NCBI GenBank assembly: GCA_964430855.1
Contig: CAYSHC010000017.1
Span: forward strand, 1-61,253
Length of the DNA stretch: 61,253 nucleotides
Reading direction: 5' to 3'
Origin: JAEZDP01 sp964430855
Lineage (GTDB): Bacteria > Acidobacteriota > Vicinamibacteria > Vicinamibacterales > Vicinamibacteraceae
Shown piece after piece: positions 1 to 7,778 of the stretch. The position numbers and the translations under genes are program-made. The first letter of the stretch is position 1. The number at the start of each line of letters is the position of its first letter. Below the pieces are notes generated by a model, which saw only the letters and a program-made list of their open reading frames with translations, searched no databases and was not told the DNA's origin.

Positions 1-1464
1 GTTGGCCCCCACGCTCGGGTTCCACATCAACTCCGCCCGCTCCACAAGCTCTCCGGCGATCGTCGTCGGCGGCTGCCCCTCGTAGCCCGCGCTCGCGGCC
101 AGCACCGCCGCGGCGGCGTTGACGGCACCCGCGCCCACTTCCGCGAGGCCCGCGTCCTCGACCCGCTGCGCCGTGAGCTGCAGCAGCGCCTTCACCTCGT
201 GGGGGGCCAGCGTCGGCCGCGCCTCGAGCACCAGCGCCGCCACGCCGGCCACCATCGCCGCCGCCTGGCTCGTGCCCGACAGCGTCTGGTAGAACCGCGG
301 GCCGGCGCCCGTGACGATCGCGTCCTCGCGGCTGCCGAGCGTGCTCTTCGCCACGCCGGCCGACAGCACTCGACGCCCGGGCGCGGCGACGTCCGGCTTG
401 AGGAACTGGTCAATCGCCGTCATCCCCCGGCTGCTCCAGTCCGTCGGCCTGTCGTCGCTGCGCTCGGGTGTGCCCATCGTGTCGAGTGCCCCCACCGTGA
501 TCGCCGACGGCGCGTTGCCCGGCGACGTGATGCCTTCGCGCACGCGCGTGCCGTCGGGCAGGGTCCCCCAGTTGCCCGCCGAGGTCACCACGACCAGGCC
601 GGCCGCCACCGCGCGCTCCACCGCCTGGACGAGCGGGTCGTCCTGCCAGCTCTCGAGCACCGCCTTCCCCAGCGAGAGGTTGATGACCCGCAGCTGGTAC
701 AGCTCGCGGTTGGCGATGACCCAGTCGATGGCCTCGATGACCGTGCTCGTCTCGCCGCTGCCGTTCTCGTCGAGCACCTTGAGGCTGACGAGGTGCGCGC
801 CGGGCGCCACGCCGCTGAACCGGCCCGCCCCGCGCACGACCGAGCCCGCGATGATGCCCGCCACGTGCGTCCCGTGCCCGTAGTCGTCCTCGCCCCGGCC
901 CCGGATGCCCACAAAGTCGACCTGCGCCACGACGCGCCCGGCCAGCGCCTCGTGCCGCGCCAGCACGCCCGAGTCGATCACCGCCACGCCGACGCCACGG
1001 CCCGTCACCCCGGCCACGCCGAGCAGCCCCGCCCACGCCTGATCGGCGCCGAGCGACACGACCTCGTTGGCCATGTTCGCGAAAACGCGCGCATCTTCTG
1101 CCACGACCGGCACCGCCGGGTCGGTGCTGAGCGCCTCGAGGGCGGCAGGATCTGCCACCTCCACGACGACGCCCGAGGGCAGCACCTTGCGGACCGCGAG
1201 GCCGTGCCGCGCCGCCGCCGCCCGCATCTCGCGCGGCGAGCCCGGGAGGATCACGCTCTTGGCCTGGCCCTTCGCGACGGCCTGCGACAGCCCGCGCGAC
1301 AGCCGCGCCCGGTGCCCGGGCTGGCCCTCGGCCATGACCGGCAGCGAGAGGAGCACGAAGGCCACGGAGACCCAGACCACCGTGCGCCGGATCGACCAGA
1401 CGACGGTGGGGAGGACGGACGACCGCGCGCGCGCGCGGAGGACGGATGCAGTGGTGGTGCGCAT
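1..1464 (-). CDS. Subtilisin-like S8 family serine protease, secreted (C-terminus beyond window edge)
   Basis: The frame is open from the ATG at 1464 to the window edge (about 488 codons), so the C-terminus is missing. A hydrophobic segment near residues 29-45 looks like a signal peptide or anchor. A propeptide-like stretch follows, then the S8 catalytic core. The Asp motif AVIDSG lies near residue 163, the His motif GHGTHVAG near 196, and the Ser motif SGTSQAAAMVAG near 405. All three catalytic residues are present, so the enzyme should be an active endopeptidase acting outside the cytoplasm. It diverges from the peptide ABC transporter genes to its right. A link in which the protease makes peptides for the transporter is only inference. 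Confidence 0.9.
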   Translation of the reverse strand, partial: MRTTTASVLRARARSSVLPTVVWSIRRTVVWVSVAFVLLSLPVMAEGQPGHRARLSRGLSQAVAKGQAKSVILPGSPREMRAAAARHGLAVRKVLPSGVVVEVADPAALEALSTDPAVPVVAEDARVFANMANEVVSLGADQAWAGLLGVAGVTGRGVGVAVIDSGVLARHEALAGRVVAQVDFVGIRGRGEDDYGHGTHVAGIIAGSVVRGAGRFSGVAPGAHLVSLKVLDENGSGETSTVIEAIDWVIANRELYQLRVINLSLGKAVLESWQDDPLVQAVERAVAAGLVVVTSAGNWGTLPDGTRVREGITSPGNAPSAITVGALDTMGTPERSDDRPTDWSSRGMTAIDQFLKPDVAAPGRRVLSAGVAKSTLGSREDAIVTGAGPRFYQTLSGTSQAAAMVAGVAALVLEARPTLAPHEVKALLQLTAQRVEDAGLAEVGAGAVNAAAAVLAASAGYEGQPPTTIAGELVERAELMWNPSVGAN

Positions 1465-1587
1465 AGTGGCTTCTGGGAGATGACCGGGTGTTTCCGAAGG
1501 CGGGCGCCCATGCGGGTGAGGAAATTCTCGTCCCGGAAGGTGAAGAGTCGCCCAGCTGGCAGACTCGCAATACACGGCCCGTGCCAT

Positions 1588-1655
1588 GCTGCAGAAATTG
1601 CCACCTTCGGCCGATAGGTTCAAAGATGCTCTCAGGGATGAGCTGCAGAAATTGC
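1588..1655. repeat. 14-bp direct repeat GCTGCAGAAATTGC, two copies
   Basis: GCTGCAGAAATTGC occurs perfectly at 1588-1601 and 1642-1655, 54 bp apart (about five helical turns), in the region between the divergent protease and transporter genes. A near copy of its core, GCAGGAATTGC, lies at 5520-5530 beside the 13-bp repeat cluster. It could be a pair of regulator sites or debris of a small repetitive element. The rest of 1465-1803 holds no gene apart from the palindrome at 1759-1787. Confidence 0.55.
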
Positions 1656-1758
1656 AAGCTCGGTCGCTCGCGGTACGGTTTGAGTAGCTGAGCTGGACGG
1701 CGCCAGGCCCCCTTGCGCCAAGCTCGGCAATGGAAGATGCTGGGGCGCGGAATCGGCT

Positions 1759-1787
1759 AAGAACTTGGCCGGTCCGGCCAAGTTCTT
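1759..1787. repeat. Perfect 29-bp palindrome (14-bp arms, 1-nt centre)
   Basis: The left arm AAGAACTTGGCCGG (1759-1772) is the exact reverse complement of the right arm CCGGCCAAGTTCTT (1774-1787), around a single T. Three more pairs form further out (1754-1756 with 1790-1792). It ends 16 nt before the GTG chosen for the ABC binding protein, so it could be an operator or a hairpin in that mRNA's leader. No T-run follows, so it does not look like an intrinsic terminator. Confidence 0.85.
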
Positions 1788-1803
1788 GACCGATCAGACA
1801 TCC

Positions 1804-3510
1804 GTGAGCCGCACCGCGACCCGCCTGCTCCTGCTGGCCGTGGCGTGTGCCGTCGGCGTCACCCTCGTCCTCTGGGTGCAGCGCCTTCGCACGCCAGAGG
1901 GCCCCGCCGAGGCCACCATCCGGGCGGCAACGCGGGCAGAGCCCGTCACCCTCAACCCGCTCGTCGCCGCCGACCTCGCCTCGCTGATGGTCACGCGGCT
2001 GCTCCACACGACCCTCGTCCGCATCGACCATGCGACCCAGGAGGTCGTGCCGGCGCTGGCGACCTCCTGGACGCCGTACCCGGACGGTCGGCGCTACCGG
2101 CTGGCGCTCGACCCGGCCGCCCGCTTCTCGGACGGTGCGCCCGTGACCGCCGACGATGTCGTCTTCTCGTTCGAGGCGGCGTACCACCCGAGCGTGAAGA
2201 GCACGCTCGCGAGCGGCCTGCTCGTGGGCGGCGAGCCGATCGCCGTGACCGCTGTCGAGCCGCACACCGTGGAGCTGACCTATCCCGCGCCGTACGGCCC
2301 GGGCCTGCGGCCGCTCCACGCGCTGCCAATCCTGCCGTCGCACCGGCTGCGCGACGCGCTCGACGCCGGCACGCTCCGCGACGCCTGGTCGCTGACGACC
2401 CCACCGGACGAGATCGTGGGAGCCGGCCCGTTCGCGCTGGAGGGCATCACGCCGGGCATCGGCGTCACCGTCGTGCGCCAGCCGCACGCCTGGCAGCGCG
2501 ACGCCGACGGGCGCACGCTCCCGCGCGTCACCCGCCTCGAGCTGCGGCTGATGGCCTCGCAGGACGCCGAGATGCTGGCCCTGGCCTCGGGCGAGCTCGA
2601 CATCCCCACCGGCGACCTGCGGCCCGAGGACGTCCCCGAGGCGCGGCGCCTCGCCGACGAGGGCGTCCTCCAGGTGACGGAGCTCGGCGTGTCGCTCGCG
2701 CCCGATCTCCTCTGGTTCAACCTGAATCCCGACGCGCGGGCGACCCGCGACAAGCCCTGGCTGCGCGAGCGCGCGCTGCGCGAGGCGATCAGCCATGCCG
2801 TGGATCGCCAGGCTTTCATCGACGCGGTGTTCCACGGCGAGGCCGAGGCGGTCACCGGCCCGGTGACGCCGGGCAACCGCCAGTGGCACGTCGAGGACAT
2901 CGAGCCGCGCGAGTTCTCGCGCGAGCGCGCCGCGGCGCTGCTCGACGGGCTGGGCCTTGTCGATCGCGACGGCGACGGCCTGCGCGACGACCCGTCGGGC
3001 CGGCGGGCGAGCTTCGCGGTGCTCGTTCAGCAGGGCCACTCGTCGCGCCAGCGCGCGATGACGGTCGTGCAGGAGGCGCTGCGGCAGGTGGGCCTCCACA
3101 TGGACATCGTGGCGCTCGACGCGCGCAGCCTCTTCGGCCGCCTCGGCGAGGGCACCTACGAGGCCATGTATCACGCCCTCCCCGCCACCGACACCGACCC
3201 GGCCGGCTACGGCGAGTTCTGGCTGTCGTCCGGCCAGCTGCACCTGTGGCATCCGGCCCAGACGTCCCCGGCGACGGCATGGGAGGCCGAGATGGACCGT
3301 CTCTTCCTCGCCCACGTCGCGACGACGGACATCGACGACCGCACGCGCCTCTTCGGAGACGTCCTGCGCCTGCACCATCGCGAGCTGCCGACCATCGCGT
3401 TCGCGGCGCCGCGCGTGCACGTCGCCGTGAGCGGGCGGCTGACGGGGGTCCGCCCCGGCCTGCTCGCGCCGCCGGTCCTGTGGCAGGCCGCCGAGATCGG
3501 AGTACGGTAG
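1804..3510 (+). CDS. Peptide/oligopeptide ABC transporter substrate-binding protein (SBP_bac_5 family)
   Basis: The 568-residue product resembles the periplasmic oligopeptide/dipeptide-binding family. It has an N-terminal hydrophobic anchor (residues 6-25), then typical family features: EPVTLNPL near the N-terminus, RFSDGAPVTADDVVFS, and a later AISHAVDR helix. No lipobox Cys is visible, so it is probably held by an uncleaved N-terminal segment. GTG 1804 was preferred to the TTG at 1765 because it places the hydrophobic segment directly at the N-terminus, whereas the TTG lies inside the palindrome. Two permease genes follow 5 bp downstream. The ligand cannot be read from sequence; peptides are the family default. 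Confidence 0.85.
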   Translation: MSRTATRLLLLAVACAVGVTLVLWVQRLRTPEGPAEATIRAATRAEPVTLNPLVAADLASLMVTRLLHTTLVRIDHATQEVVPALATSWTPYPDGRRYRLALDPAARFSDGAPVTADDVVFSFEAAYHPSVKSTLASGLLVGGEPIAVTAVEPHTVELTYPAPYGPGLRPLHALPILPSHRLRDALDAGTLRDAWSLTTPPDEIVGAGPFALEGITPGIGVTVVRQPHAWQRDADGRTLPRVTRLELRLMASQDAEMLALASGELDIPTGDLRPEDVPEARRLADEGVLQVTELGVSLAPDLLWFNLNPDARATRDKPWLRERALREAISHAVDRQAFIDAVFHGEAEAVTGPVTPGNRQWHVEDIEPREFSRERAAALLDGLGLVDRDGDGLRDDPSGRRASFAVLVQQGHSSRQRAMTVVQEALRQVGLHMDIVALDARSLFGRLGEGTYEAMYHALPATDTDPAGYGEFWLSSGQLHLWHPAQTSPATAWEAEMDRLFLAHVATTDIDDRTRLFGDVLRLHHRELPTIAFAAPRVHVAVSGRLTGVRPGLLAPPVLWQAAEIGVR

Positions 3511-3515
3511 GTGGC

Positions 3516-4400
3516 ATGCTGCGAGCGGCGGTGCTCCGCCTTCCGTTCTTCGCCGCGCTGGTAGCGAGCGCCTTTCTCGGCGCGTTCCTGCTGACGGCGC
3601 TCGCGCCGGGCGACGCGGCATACCAGGCACGCGGCCTCGGCGCCGACGCCTACGACGCCGAGCGCGCCCGGCTTGGGGTCGATCGTCCTGTCGCCGAACG
3701 CTTACGCGTCCGCCTTGCCCGCGCGCTGGTGCTCGACCTCGGCACGTCCACCCGCTTCGGTGTCCCCGTGCTGCCGCTGGTCGCCGAGCGCGCCGGGCGC
3801 ACCCTGCTGGCCGGTGCGCTTGCGCTGGCCGCGGCGATGGCGATCGGGATGCCCGCGGGCCTGGCCACCGCCCGCCTCCATCATCCGCTCGCCCGCCGCC
3901 TTGCCGGCGCCGTGGCGCTCGTGATCGTGTCGGTGCCGTCGCTGGTGCTCGCGATGGTGCTGGCCGTGCTCTTCGCACGCCTGCAGGTGCCCACCCTGCT
4001 GGTCGTGGTGCTGGCCCTGGCGCTGCCGGCCGCGGCGCTCGTCGAGCGGCTGCAGGCCAGCGCGTTCCGCGACGTGATGGCAGGTCCTTGCGTACGGGCG
4101 GCGCGTGCGCGGGGCCTGTCGGAGCGGCAGGCGGCGTGGCGGCACGCATGGCCGCTGTCGCTGCCGGCGGTCCTCGGAGTCCTGTCGCTCGTGGGCAGCC
4201 AGCTGGTGAGCGGATCGCTCGCCGTGGAGCTGGTGACGGACTGGCCCGGGCTCGGACGCCTCACCTACGACGCGCTGCTGGCGCGTGACGCCGACCTCGC
4301 GGCCGCCTGCGCCGCGGCCGCCGCGATGCTCGTCGGCCTGGTCGTGCTCGTCGCCGACGTGGTGCTGGCGGCCGTCGACCCGCGTGCGGCGGCGTCATGA
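3516..4400 (+). CDS. ABC transporter permease, DppB-like
   Basis: The 294-residue polytopic membrane protein has the BPD_transp_1 pattern of DppB/OppB: one N-terminal membrane helix, an extracytoplasmic loop of about 70 residues, then a permease core. The EAA-like loop reads ARARGLSERQAAWRHAWPLS. It starts at ATG 3516, six bases after the binding-protein stop codon. It would pair with the next permease to form the channel of a peptide importer. The start of the next gene overlaps its stop (ATGA), which indicates translational coupling. The loop departs from the consensus but keeps the family layout. Confidence 0.85.
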   Translation: MLRAAVLRLPFFAALVASAFLGAFLLTALAPGDAAYQARGLGADAYDAERARLGVDRPVAERLRVRLARALVLDLGTSTRFGVPVLPLVAERAGRTLLAGALALAAAMAIGMPAGLATARLHHPLARRLAGAVALVIVSVPSLVLAMVLAVLFARLQVPTLLVVVLALALPAAALVERLQASAFRDVMAGPCVRAARARGLSERQAAWRHAWPLSLPAVLGVLSLVGSQLVSGSLAVELVTDWPGLGRLTYDALLARDADLAAACAAAAAMLVGLVVLVADVVLAAVDPRAAAS

Positions 4401-5365
4401 GGATGGGCGGCGCACGGGGCGCGGGTCTCGTCCTGCTCGGGCTGACGGCGCTCGGCGCGCTCGGCGCGCCCGTGCTGTCGCCGCAGGCGACGTCGGCGCA
4501 GTATCCGAGCCATCCGTTCGCACCGCCGATGATGCCGCGCATGCGCGACGCCGGGGGCGGCTGGCGGCTGCCACACGTGCCGCGGCTGATCCTGACCGAC
4601 AGGCTCGCGCGCACTTACGTGACGGGCGACCCGCTGCCCCTGCGGTGGTTCGACGAAGGCCGGATCGTCACGAGCGCCGATACCGCGCATCCGCTGCTGC
4701 TGCTCGGCGCCGACGGGCTCGGGCGCGACGTGTGGTCGCGGCTGCTGCACGGGGGCCGCTACTCGCTCGGGCTCGCCGCTGCGGCCGTGGGCGGCGCCAC
4801 GGCGCTCGGCCTCATCGTCGGCCTCGTCGCGGGGTGGCGTGGCGGCTGGGTGGATGCCCTCCTGATGGGGGTGAGCGACCTGCTCGTCGTGCTGCCTGCG
4901 CTGTACGTGATCCTGCTGTTCCGGGCGGCGCTGCCGCTCGTCCTGTCGCCGGCTGCGCTCTTTGCGCTGATGGCAGGCGTGCTGGCCCTCGCGGGATGGC
5001 CGTCGGTGGCACGCGGCGTCCGCGCGATCGTCGTCAGCGAGCGCGGGCAGGCGTACGTCGAGGCGGCGCGCGGGTTCGGCGCGTCGGATCTCCACGTGCT
5101 GCGCCGGCACCTCGTGCCTGCCGTCCTGCCCTTCCTCGCGACGCAGGCCATCCTGCTGCTGCCGGCCTTCGTGGTCGCCGAGGCCACGCTCTCGTTCATC
5201 GGTCTCGGGTTTGCCGAACCGACGCCGTCGTGGGGGACGCTGCTGCGCGAGTCGTTCAACCTGCGCGTGCTGCGCGAGGCGCCCTGGCTGCTGTCGCCGG
5301 CCGCCGCCATCGCGCTTGTGACCATCGCCGCGAACCTGGTGCGCGAGGGCGGCGTCGACAGCTGA
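4397..5365 (+). CDS. ABC transporter permease, DppC-like
   Basis: The 322-residue second permease has the DppC/OppC hallmarks: an N-terminal helix, the motif LLGADGLGRDVWSRLLHGGRYSL before the core (paraphrase: Gly-rich D-x-x-G-R-D-V-W-S box near residues 110-120), the EAA loop EAARGFGASDLHVLRRHL, and the conserved AEATLSFIGLGF near the C-terminus. ATG 4397 overlaps the previous stop. No ATP-binding gene follows: after 5365 come an intergenic region and unrelated enzymes. The importer must therefore borrow ATPases encoded elsewhere, or the operon has lost them. Confidence 0.87.
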   Translation: MRMGGARGAGLVLLGLTALGALGAPVLSPQATSAQYPSHPFAPPMMPRMRDAGGGWRLPHVPRLILTDRLARTYVTGDPLPLRWFDEGRIVTSADTAHPLLLLGADGLGRDVWSRLLHGGRYSLGLAAAAVGGATALGLIVGLVAGWRGGWVDALLMGVSDLLVVLPALYVILLFRAALPLVLSPAALFALMAGVLALAGWPSVARGVRAIVVSERGQAYVEAARGFGASDLHVLRRHLVPAVLPFLATQAILLLPAFVVAEATLSFIGLGFAEPTPSWGTLLRESFNLRVLREAPWLLSPAAAIALVTIAANLVREGGVDS

Positions 5366-5424
5366 ACAGCGCCGGCGTGTCATGTGCCGAGGTGCCGCGG
5401 TGTCGTGGCTCGCGCCCGGGGCGA

Positions 5425-5430
5425 TATGAT
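5425..5430 (+). promoter_or_regulatory. Possible -10 element TATGAT
   Basis: TATGAT lies in the 248-bp region between the permease and the class V aminotransferase. It resembles the TANNNT elements that sit just before other starts here, but it is about 180 bp from the start, with the repeat cluster in between. No clear -35 was seen. Confidence 0.3.
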
Positions 5431-5519
5431 CGCGGGCGCACCGGACGGCCAGTCGAGGCGCTGAGGCACGGAGGCCCGGGTCCTGCCGCGCGGATGGCGG
5501 CCGGGCTCGTGACACCATG

Positions 5520-5613
5520 GCAGGAATTGCCACGTCCGCGAAGCGAGACCTGACCCCAGGGAGCGCCGGTGCGAGACCTGACCCCGACGAGAGCCATCGA
5601 GAGACCTGACCCC
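5520..5613. repeat. REP-like cluster: three GAGACCTGACCCC copies at 28-bp period
   Basis: GAGACCTGACCCC occurs perfectly at 5545-5557, 5573-5585 and 5601-5613. Start-to-start distance is exactly 28 bp, and the 15-bp spacers are unrelated. A GCAGGAATTGC motif lies just upstream (5520-5530). The last copy abuts the ATG of the aminotransferase gene. I recall similar GGGGTCAGGTCTC motifs in acidobacterial intergenic DNA near IS200-like (RAYT) transposases, but that is memory, not a search. Thirteen-base repeats with 15-base spacers are too short for CRISPR. Confidence 0.7.
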
Positions 5614-6705
5614 ATGATGCTGCCTGCTACGGAACGTCTGCTGCTGGGCCCCGGCCCGAGTCCGGTACTGCCGCGCGTCGCCCGCGCCATGGCGGCGCCG
5701 TCGCTCAGCCACCTCGACCCCGACATGATGGCGCTGCTCGACGACATCCGCGAGCGGCTGGGCCGCCTGTTCGGCGTGGGCGAGGGCGGCATCGCGTTTG
5801 CCGTCTCGGGCACGGGCTCGTCGGGCATGGAGACGACGCTCGCCAACCTGGTCAGGCCCGCACAGCAGGTGCTGTCGGTCGTCAACGGGTACTTTGGCGA
5901 ACGCCTCGCGTCCACGTGCGAGCGGATGGGCGCCAGCGTGACCCGCGTCGAGGCCCCGTGGGGCCGCGCCGTCGACCCGGCCGCGGTCGAGGCGGCGCTC
6001 GGCCAGAAGAAGGCGGACGTGCTGACGATCGTCCACGCCGAGACCTCGACGGGCGTGCTCAACCCGGTCGAGGCGGTCGCGGCGCTGGCGAACGCACACG
6101 GGGCACTCACGATCGTCGATGCCGTCACCTCCCTCGGCGCGCACCCCGTCGAGATGGCCCGCTGGGGCGTGGACGCCATCTACAGCTGCAGCCAGAAGGG
6201 CATCGGCGCGCCGTCGGGCATGGCGCCTGTCGCCTTCAGCGCGAGGGCCCGCGAGCAGGCACGCAGCCAGAGCTTCTACTTCGACCTGCGGCTGCTCGAG
6301 GACTACTGGGTGAGCCGCAAGTATCACCACACGATCTCGGCGCCGCTCGTCTACGCGCTGCACGAGGCGCTGCGGGTCATCGACGACGAGGGCATGGAGG
6401 CGCGCAGCGCCCGGCACCGGACGGTGCACGGCCTGATGCACGAGGCCGTCACCGACCTCGGCCTGTCGCTGCTGCCGCCCGAAGGCGAACGGCTCTGGAC
6501 GCTCAACGCCGTGCAGCTCACCGACGGCATCGACGATGCGAAGGTGCGGACCGCGCTGCGGGATCGCTTCAACATCGAGATCGGCGCCGGCCTGGGGCCG
6601 CTCGCCGGGAAGATCTGGCGCGTCGGGCTGATGGGCGCGGGCGCGACGGAGACGAACGTGCGGACGCTGCACGCGGCACTCGCCGTGCTGCTCGGGAGGT
6701 CCTGA
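5614..6705 (+). CDS. Class V PLP aminotransferase, alanine/serine-glyoxylate aminotransferase type
   Basis: The 363-residue protein opens with LLLGPGPSPV, typical of alanine-glyoxylate and serine-glyoxylate aminotransferases. Further features are FAVSGTGSSGMETTLANL (cofactor phosphate region), HAETSTGVLNP, the Asp-bearing TIVDAVTSLGAHP, and SCSQKGIGAPSG with the PLP-binding Lys. It probably moves an amino group from Ala or Ser to glyoxylate in the cytoplasm. The start was set at ATG 5614, where family similarity begins; a GTG at 5569 would translate repeat DNA. No Shine-Dalgarno sequence is visible because the repeat abuts the start. The next gene begins 3 bp after the stop, so they are probably co-transcribed. 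Confidence 0.88.
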   Translation: MMLPATERLLLGPGPSPVLPRVARAMAAPSLSHLDPDMMALLDDIRERLGRLFGVGEGGIAFAVSGTGSSGMETTLANLVRPAQQVLSVVNGYFGERLASTCERMGASVTRVEAPWGRAVDPAAVEAALGQKKADVLTIVHAETSTGVLNPVEAVAALANAHGALTIVDAVTSLGAHPVEMARWGVDAIYSCSQKGIGAPSGMAPVAFSARAREQARSQSFYFDLRLLEDYWVSRKYHHTISAPLVYALHEALRVIDDEGMEARSARHRTVHGLMHEAVTDLGLSLLPPEGERLWTLNAVQLTDGIDDAKVRTALRDRFNIEIGAGLGPLAGKIWRVGLMGAGATETNVRTLHAALAVLLGRS

Positions 6706-6708
6706 CCC

Positions 6709-7572
6709 ATGCACCGCCGCGCACTGCTCGCTGCCCTCGGCCGGACCGGCGTCGCCATGGCGGCAGCCGTCGGCCTGGCCGCCGCCGGCGGGACGGCCAG
6801 CGAAACCGCCGCGCAGTCGCCGGGGATGTCCGGGCGGCTGGCCACCAGGCAGGACGCCGCGCCGCTGCGCCTCATGACGTTCAACATCCACCACGGCGAG
6901 GGGCTCGACGGCCGGCTCGACCTCGAGCGTGTCGCCCGCGTCATCCGGGACGCCGACGCCGACATCGTCGGGCTGCAGGAGGTGGATCGCGGCGTGGAGC
7001 GCACGGGCCGCCGCGACATCGTGAAGGAGCTTGCCGACCTCACCGGCCTCCGCCATGCGTTCGGCAAGAACATCGACCTGCAGGGCGGCGACTACGGCAA
7101 CGCGCTGCTCTCGCGCTTCCCCATCGTGTCGGAAGGCAACCGTCCGCTCGACCCTGTCGGGGGCGGCGAGCAGCGCGGCGTGCTCCAGACGGTGCTCGAC
7201 GTCGGCGGCCGTCGGGTGCTGGTGCTGACCACGCATTTCGACCACAGGCGCGACAGCGCACAGCGGCCGCGCAGCGCCGCCCAGATGGTGGACATGGTCG
7301 GCCAGTGGGGCGACGGCCCGGTGATCATGATGGGCGACTTCAACGACGTCCCCGGCAGCGAGGCACACAGGACGCTGACCGCCATCGCCACCGACGCCTG
7401 GGCGGCGGTCGGCAAGGGCGACGGCTTCACGATTCCCGTGGCGTCGCCCACGCGCCGCATCGACTGGATACTGCTGCGCGGCCTCACGCCGGTCGAGGCC
7501 CGCGTGATCCAGACCGACGCGTCGGACCACCTGCCGGTGCTGGTCACCGCGACACTCGACCCTCAGCCGTAG
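6709..7572 (+). CDS. Endonuclease/exonuclease/phosphatase (EEP) family protein, exported
   Basis: The 287-residue protein has a signal-like N-terminus with two Arg and a hydrophobic run (residues 2-30), so Sec or Tat export is likely. The mature part carries the EEP metal-dependent phosphodiesterase motifs in order: MTFNIHHGEG, IVGLQEVDRG, TTHFDHR, MGDFNDVPGS and SDHLPVLV. The Asn, Glu, Asp and His residues of the active site are present. Family members hydrolyse phosphodiesters in nucleic acids, phospholipids or inositol phosphates, and the substrate cannot be told here. GGGAGG lies about 11 nt before the ATG. It is probably co-transcribed with the preceding aminotransferase, without an obvious shared pathway. 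Confidence 0.85.
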   Translation: MHRRALLAALGRTGVAMAAAVGLAAAGGTASETAAQSPGMSGRLATRQDAAPLRLMTFNIHHGEGLDGRLDLERVARVIRDADADIVGLQEVDRGVERTGRRDIVKELADLTGLRHAFGKNIDLQGGDYGNALLSRFPIVSEGNRPLDPVGGGEQRGVLQTVLDVGGRRVLVLTTHFDHRRDSAQRPRSAAQMVDMVGQWGDGPVIMMGDFNDVPGSEAHRTLTAIATDAWAAVGKGDGFTIPVASPTRRIDWILLRGLTPVEARVIQTDASDHLPVLVTATLDPQP

Positions 7573-7595
7573 CTGCGGCCGCTGCCGCTCGCGGT

Positions 7596-7625
7596 TTGAC
7601 ACCGCCGCTGTCGCTGCGCTAGCCT
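7596..7625 (+). promoter_or_regulatory. Predicted sigma-70-type promoter of the his operon
   Basis: TTGACA (7596-7601) is followed after 18 bp by TAGCCT (7620-7625). Transcription would start near 7632, only a few bases before the ATG of the leader peptide at 7635. Confidence 0.6.
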
Positions 7626-7634
7626 TCTAGGGCC

Positions 7635-7721
7635 ATGCGGCGCGCGCGTTTCACGCATCATCACCATCACCACCACGCCCCCACGACTCGTGGGACCGGT
7701 GATGGTCTGTGCGCCCGCTGA
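7635..7721 (+). CDS. hisL: Histidine operon leader peptide with seven consecutive His codons
   Basis: This 28-codon frame (ATG 7635, TGA 7719-7721) encodes MRRARFT, seven His in a row (codons 8-14, bases 7656-7676), then APTTRGTGDGLCAR. It sits just downstream of a predicted promoter and 99 bp before hisI. The His run is the diagnostic of a his attenuator: ribosome stalling on it senses charged His-tRNA. Codon use mixes CAT and CAC. The peptide itself probably has no function. The downstream helices (7680-7778) match the positions needed for attenuation. Chance or a vector tag is unlikely, given the operon that follows and the native codon mix. Confidence 0.88.
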   Translation: MRRARFTHHHHHHHAPTTRGTGDGLCAR

Positions 7722-7778
7722 CACGCTCAGCAATTCAAGGGTTCTCGACGCGGCCTCGCTGGTTCTCTCCGGCGGGGC
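7680..7778 (+). promoter_or_regulatory. Ribosome-mediated attenuator of the his operon (pause hairpin, antiterminator, terminator)
   Basis: Three alternative helices can be drawn. A pause-type hairpin pairs CCCACG (7680-7685) with CGTGGG (7689-7694) right after the His codons. An antiterminator pairs 7692-7702 with 7756-7766 in 11 continuous pairs, four of them G-U. The terminator pairs 7753-7762 with 7769-7778. The antiterminator and terminator share 7756-7762, so only one can form. A ribosome stalled on the His codons leaves 7692-7702 free and favours antitermination. A ribosome that reaches the stop at 7719 covers it and favours termination. A further small hairpin, GCTGA/TCAGC, lies at 7717-7731. 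Confidence 0.78.

Noticed and set aside
1567..1586. TGGCAC and TTGC on the minus strand resembled a sigma-54 promoter for the S8 protease
   Set aside because: The two blocks are separated by 10 bp instead of 5, so GG and GC are not in the needed phase.
410..1657. A 415-codon open frame in another phase over the S8 protease
   Set aside because: Arg/Gly/Ala-rich, no motifs; typical GC-rich shadow. The true frame carries all protease motifs and runs off the window edge.
1765..1803. TTG at 1765 as the start of the ABC binding protein
   Set aside because: It lies inside the perfect palindrome and adds residues in front of the hydrophobic anchor; GTG 1804 is better.
5545..5613. Regular 28-bp period suggested a CRISPR array
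   Set aside because: Repeat 13 bp, spacer 15 bp, only three copies, no cas genes; too short for any CRISPR type.
7656..7676. Run of seven His codons could be a vector-derived His tag or contamination
   Set aside because: It mixes CAT and CAC, lies in a short frame between a promoter and an attenuator-like structure, and precedes a complete native his operon.
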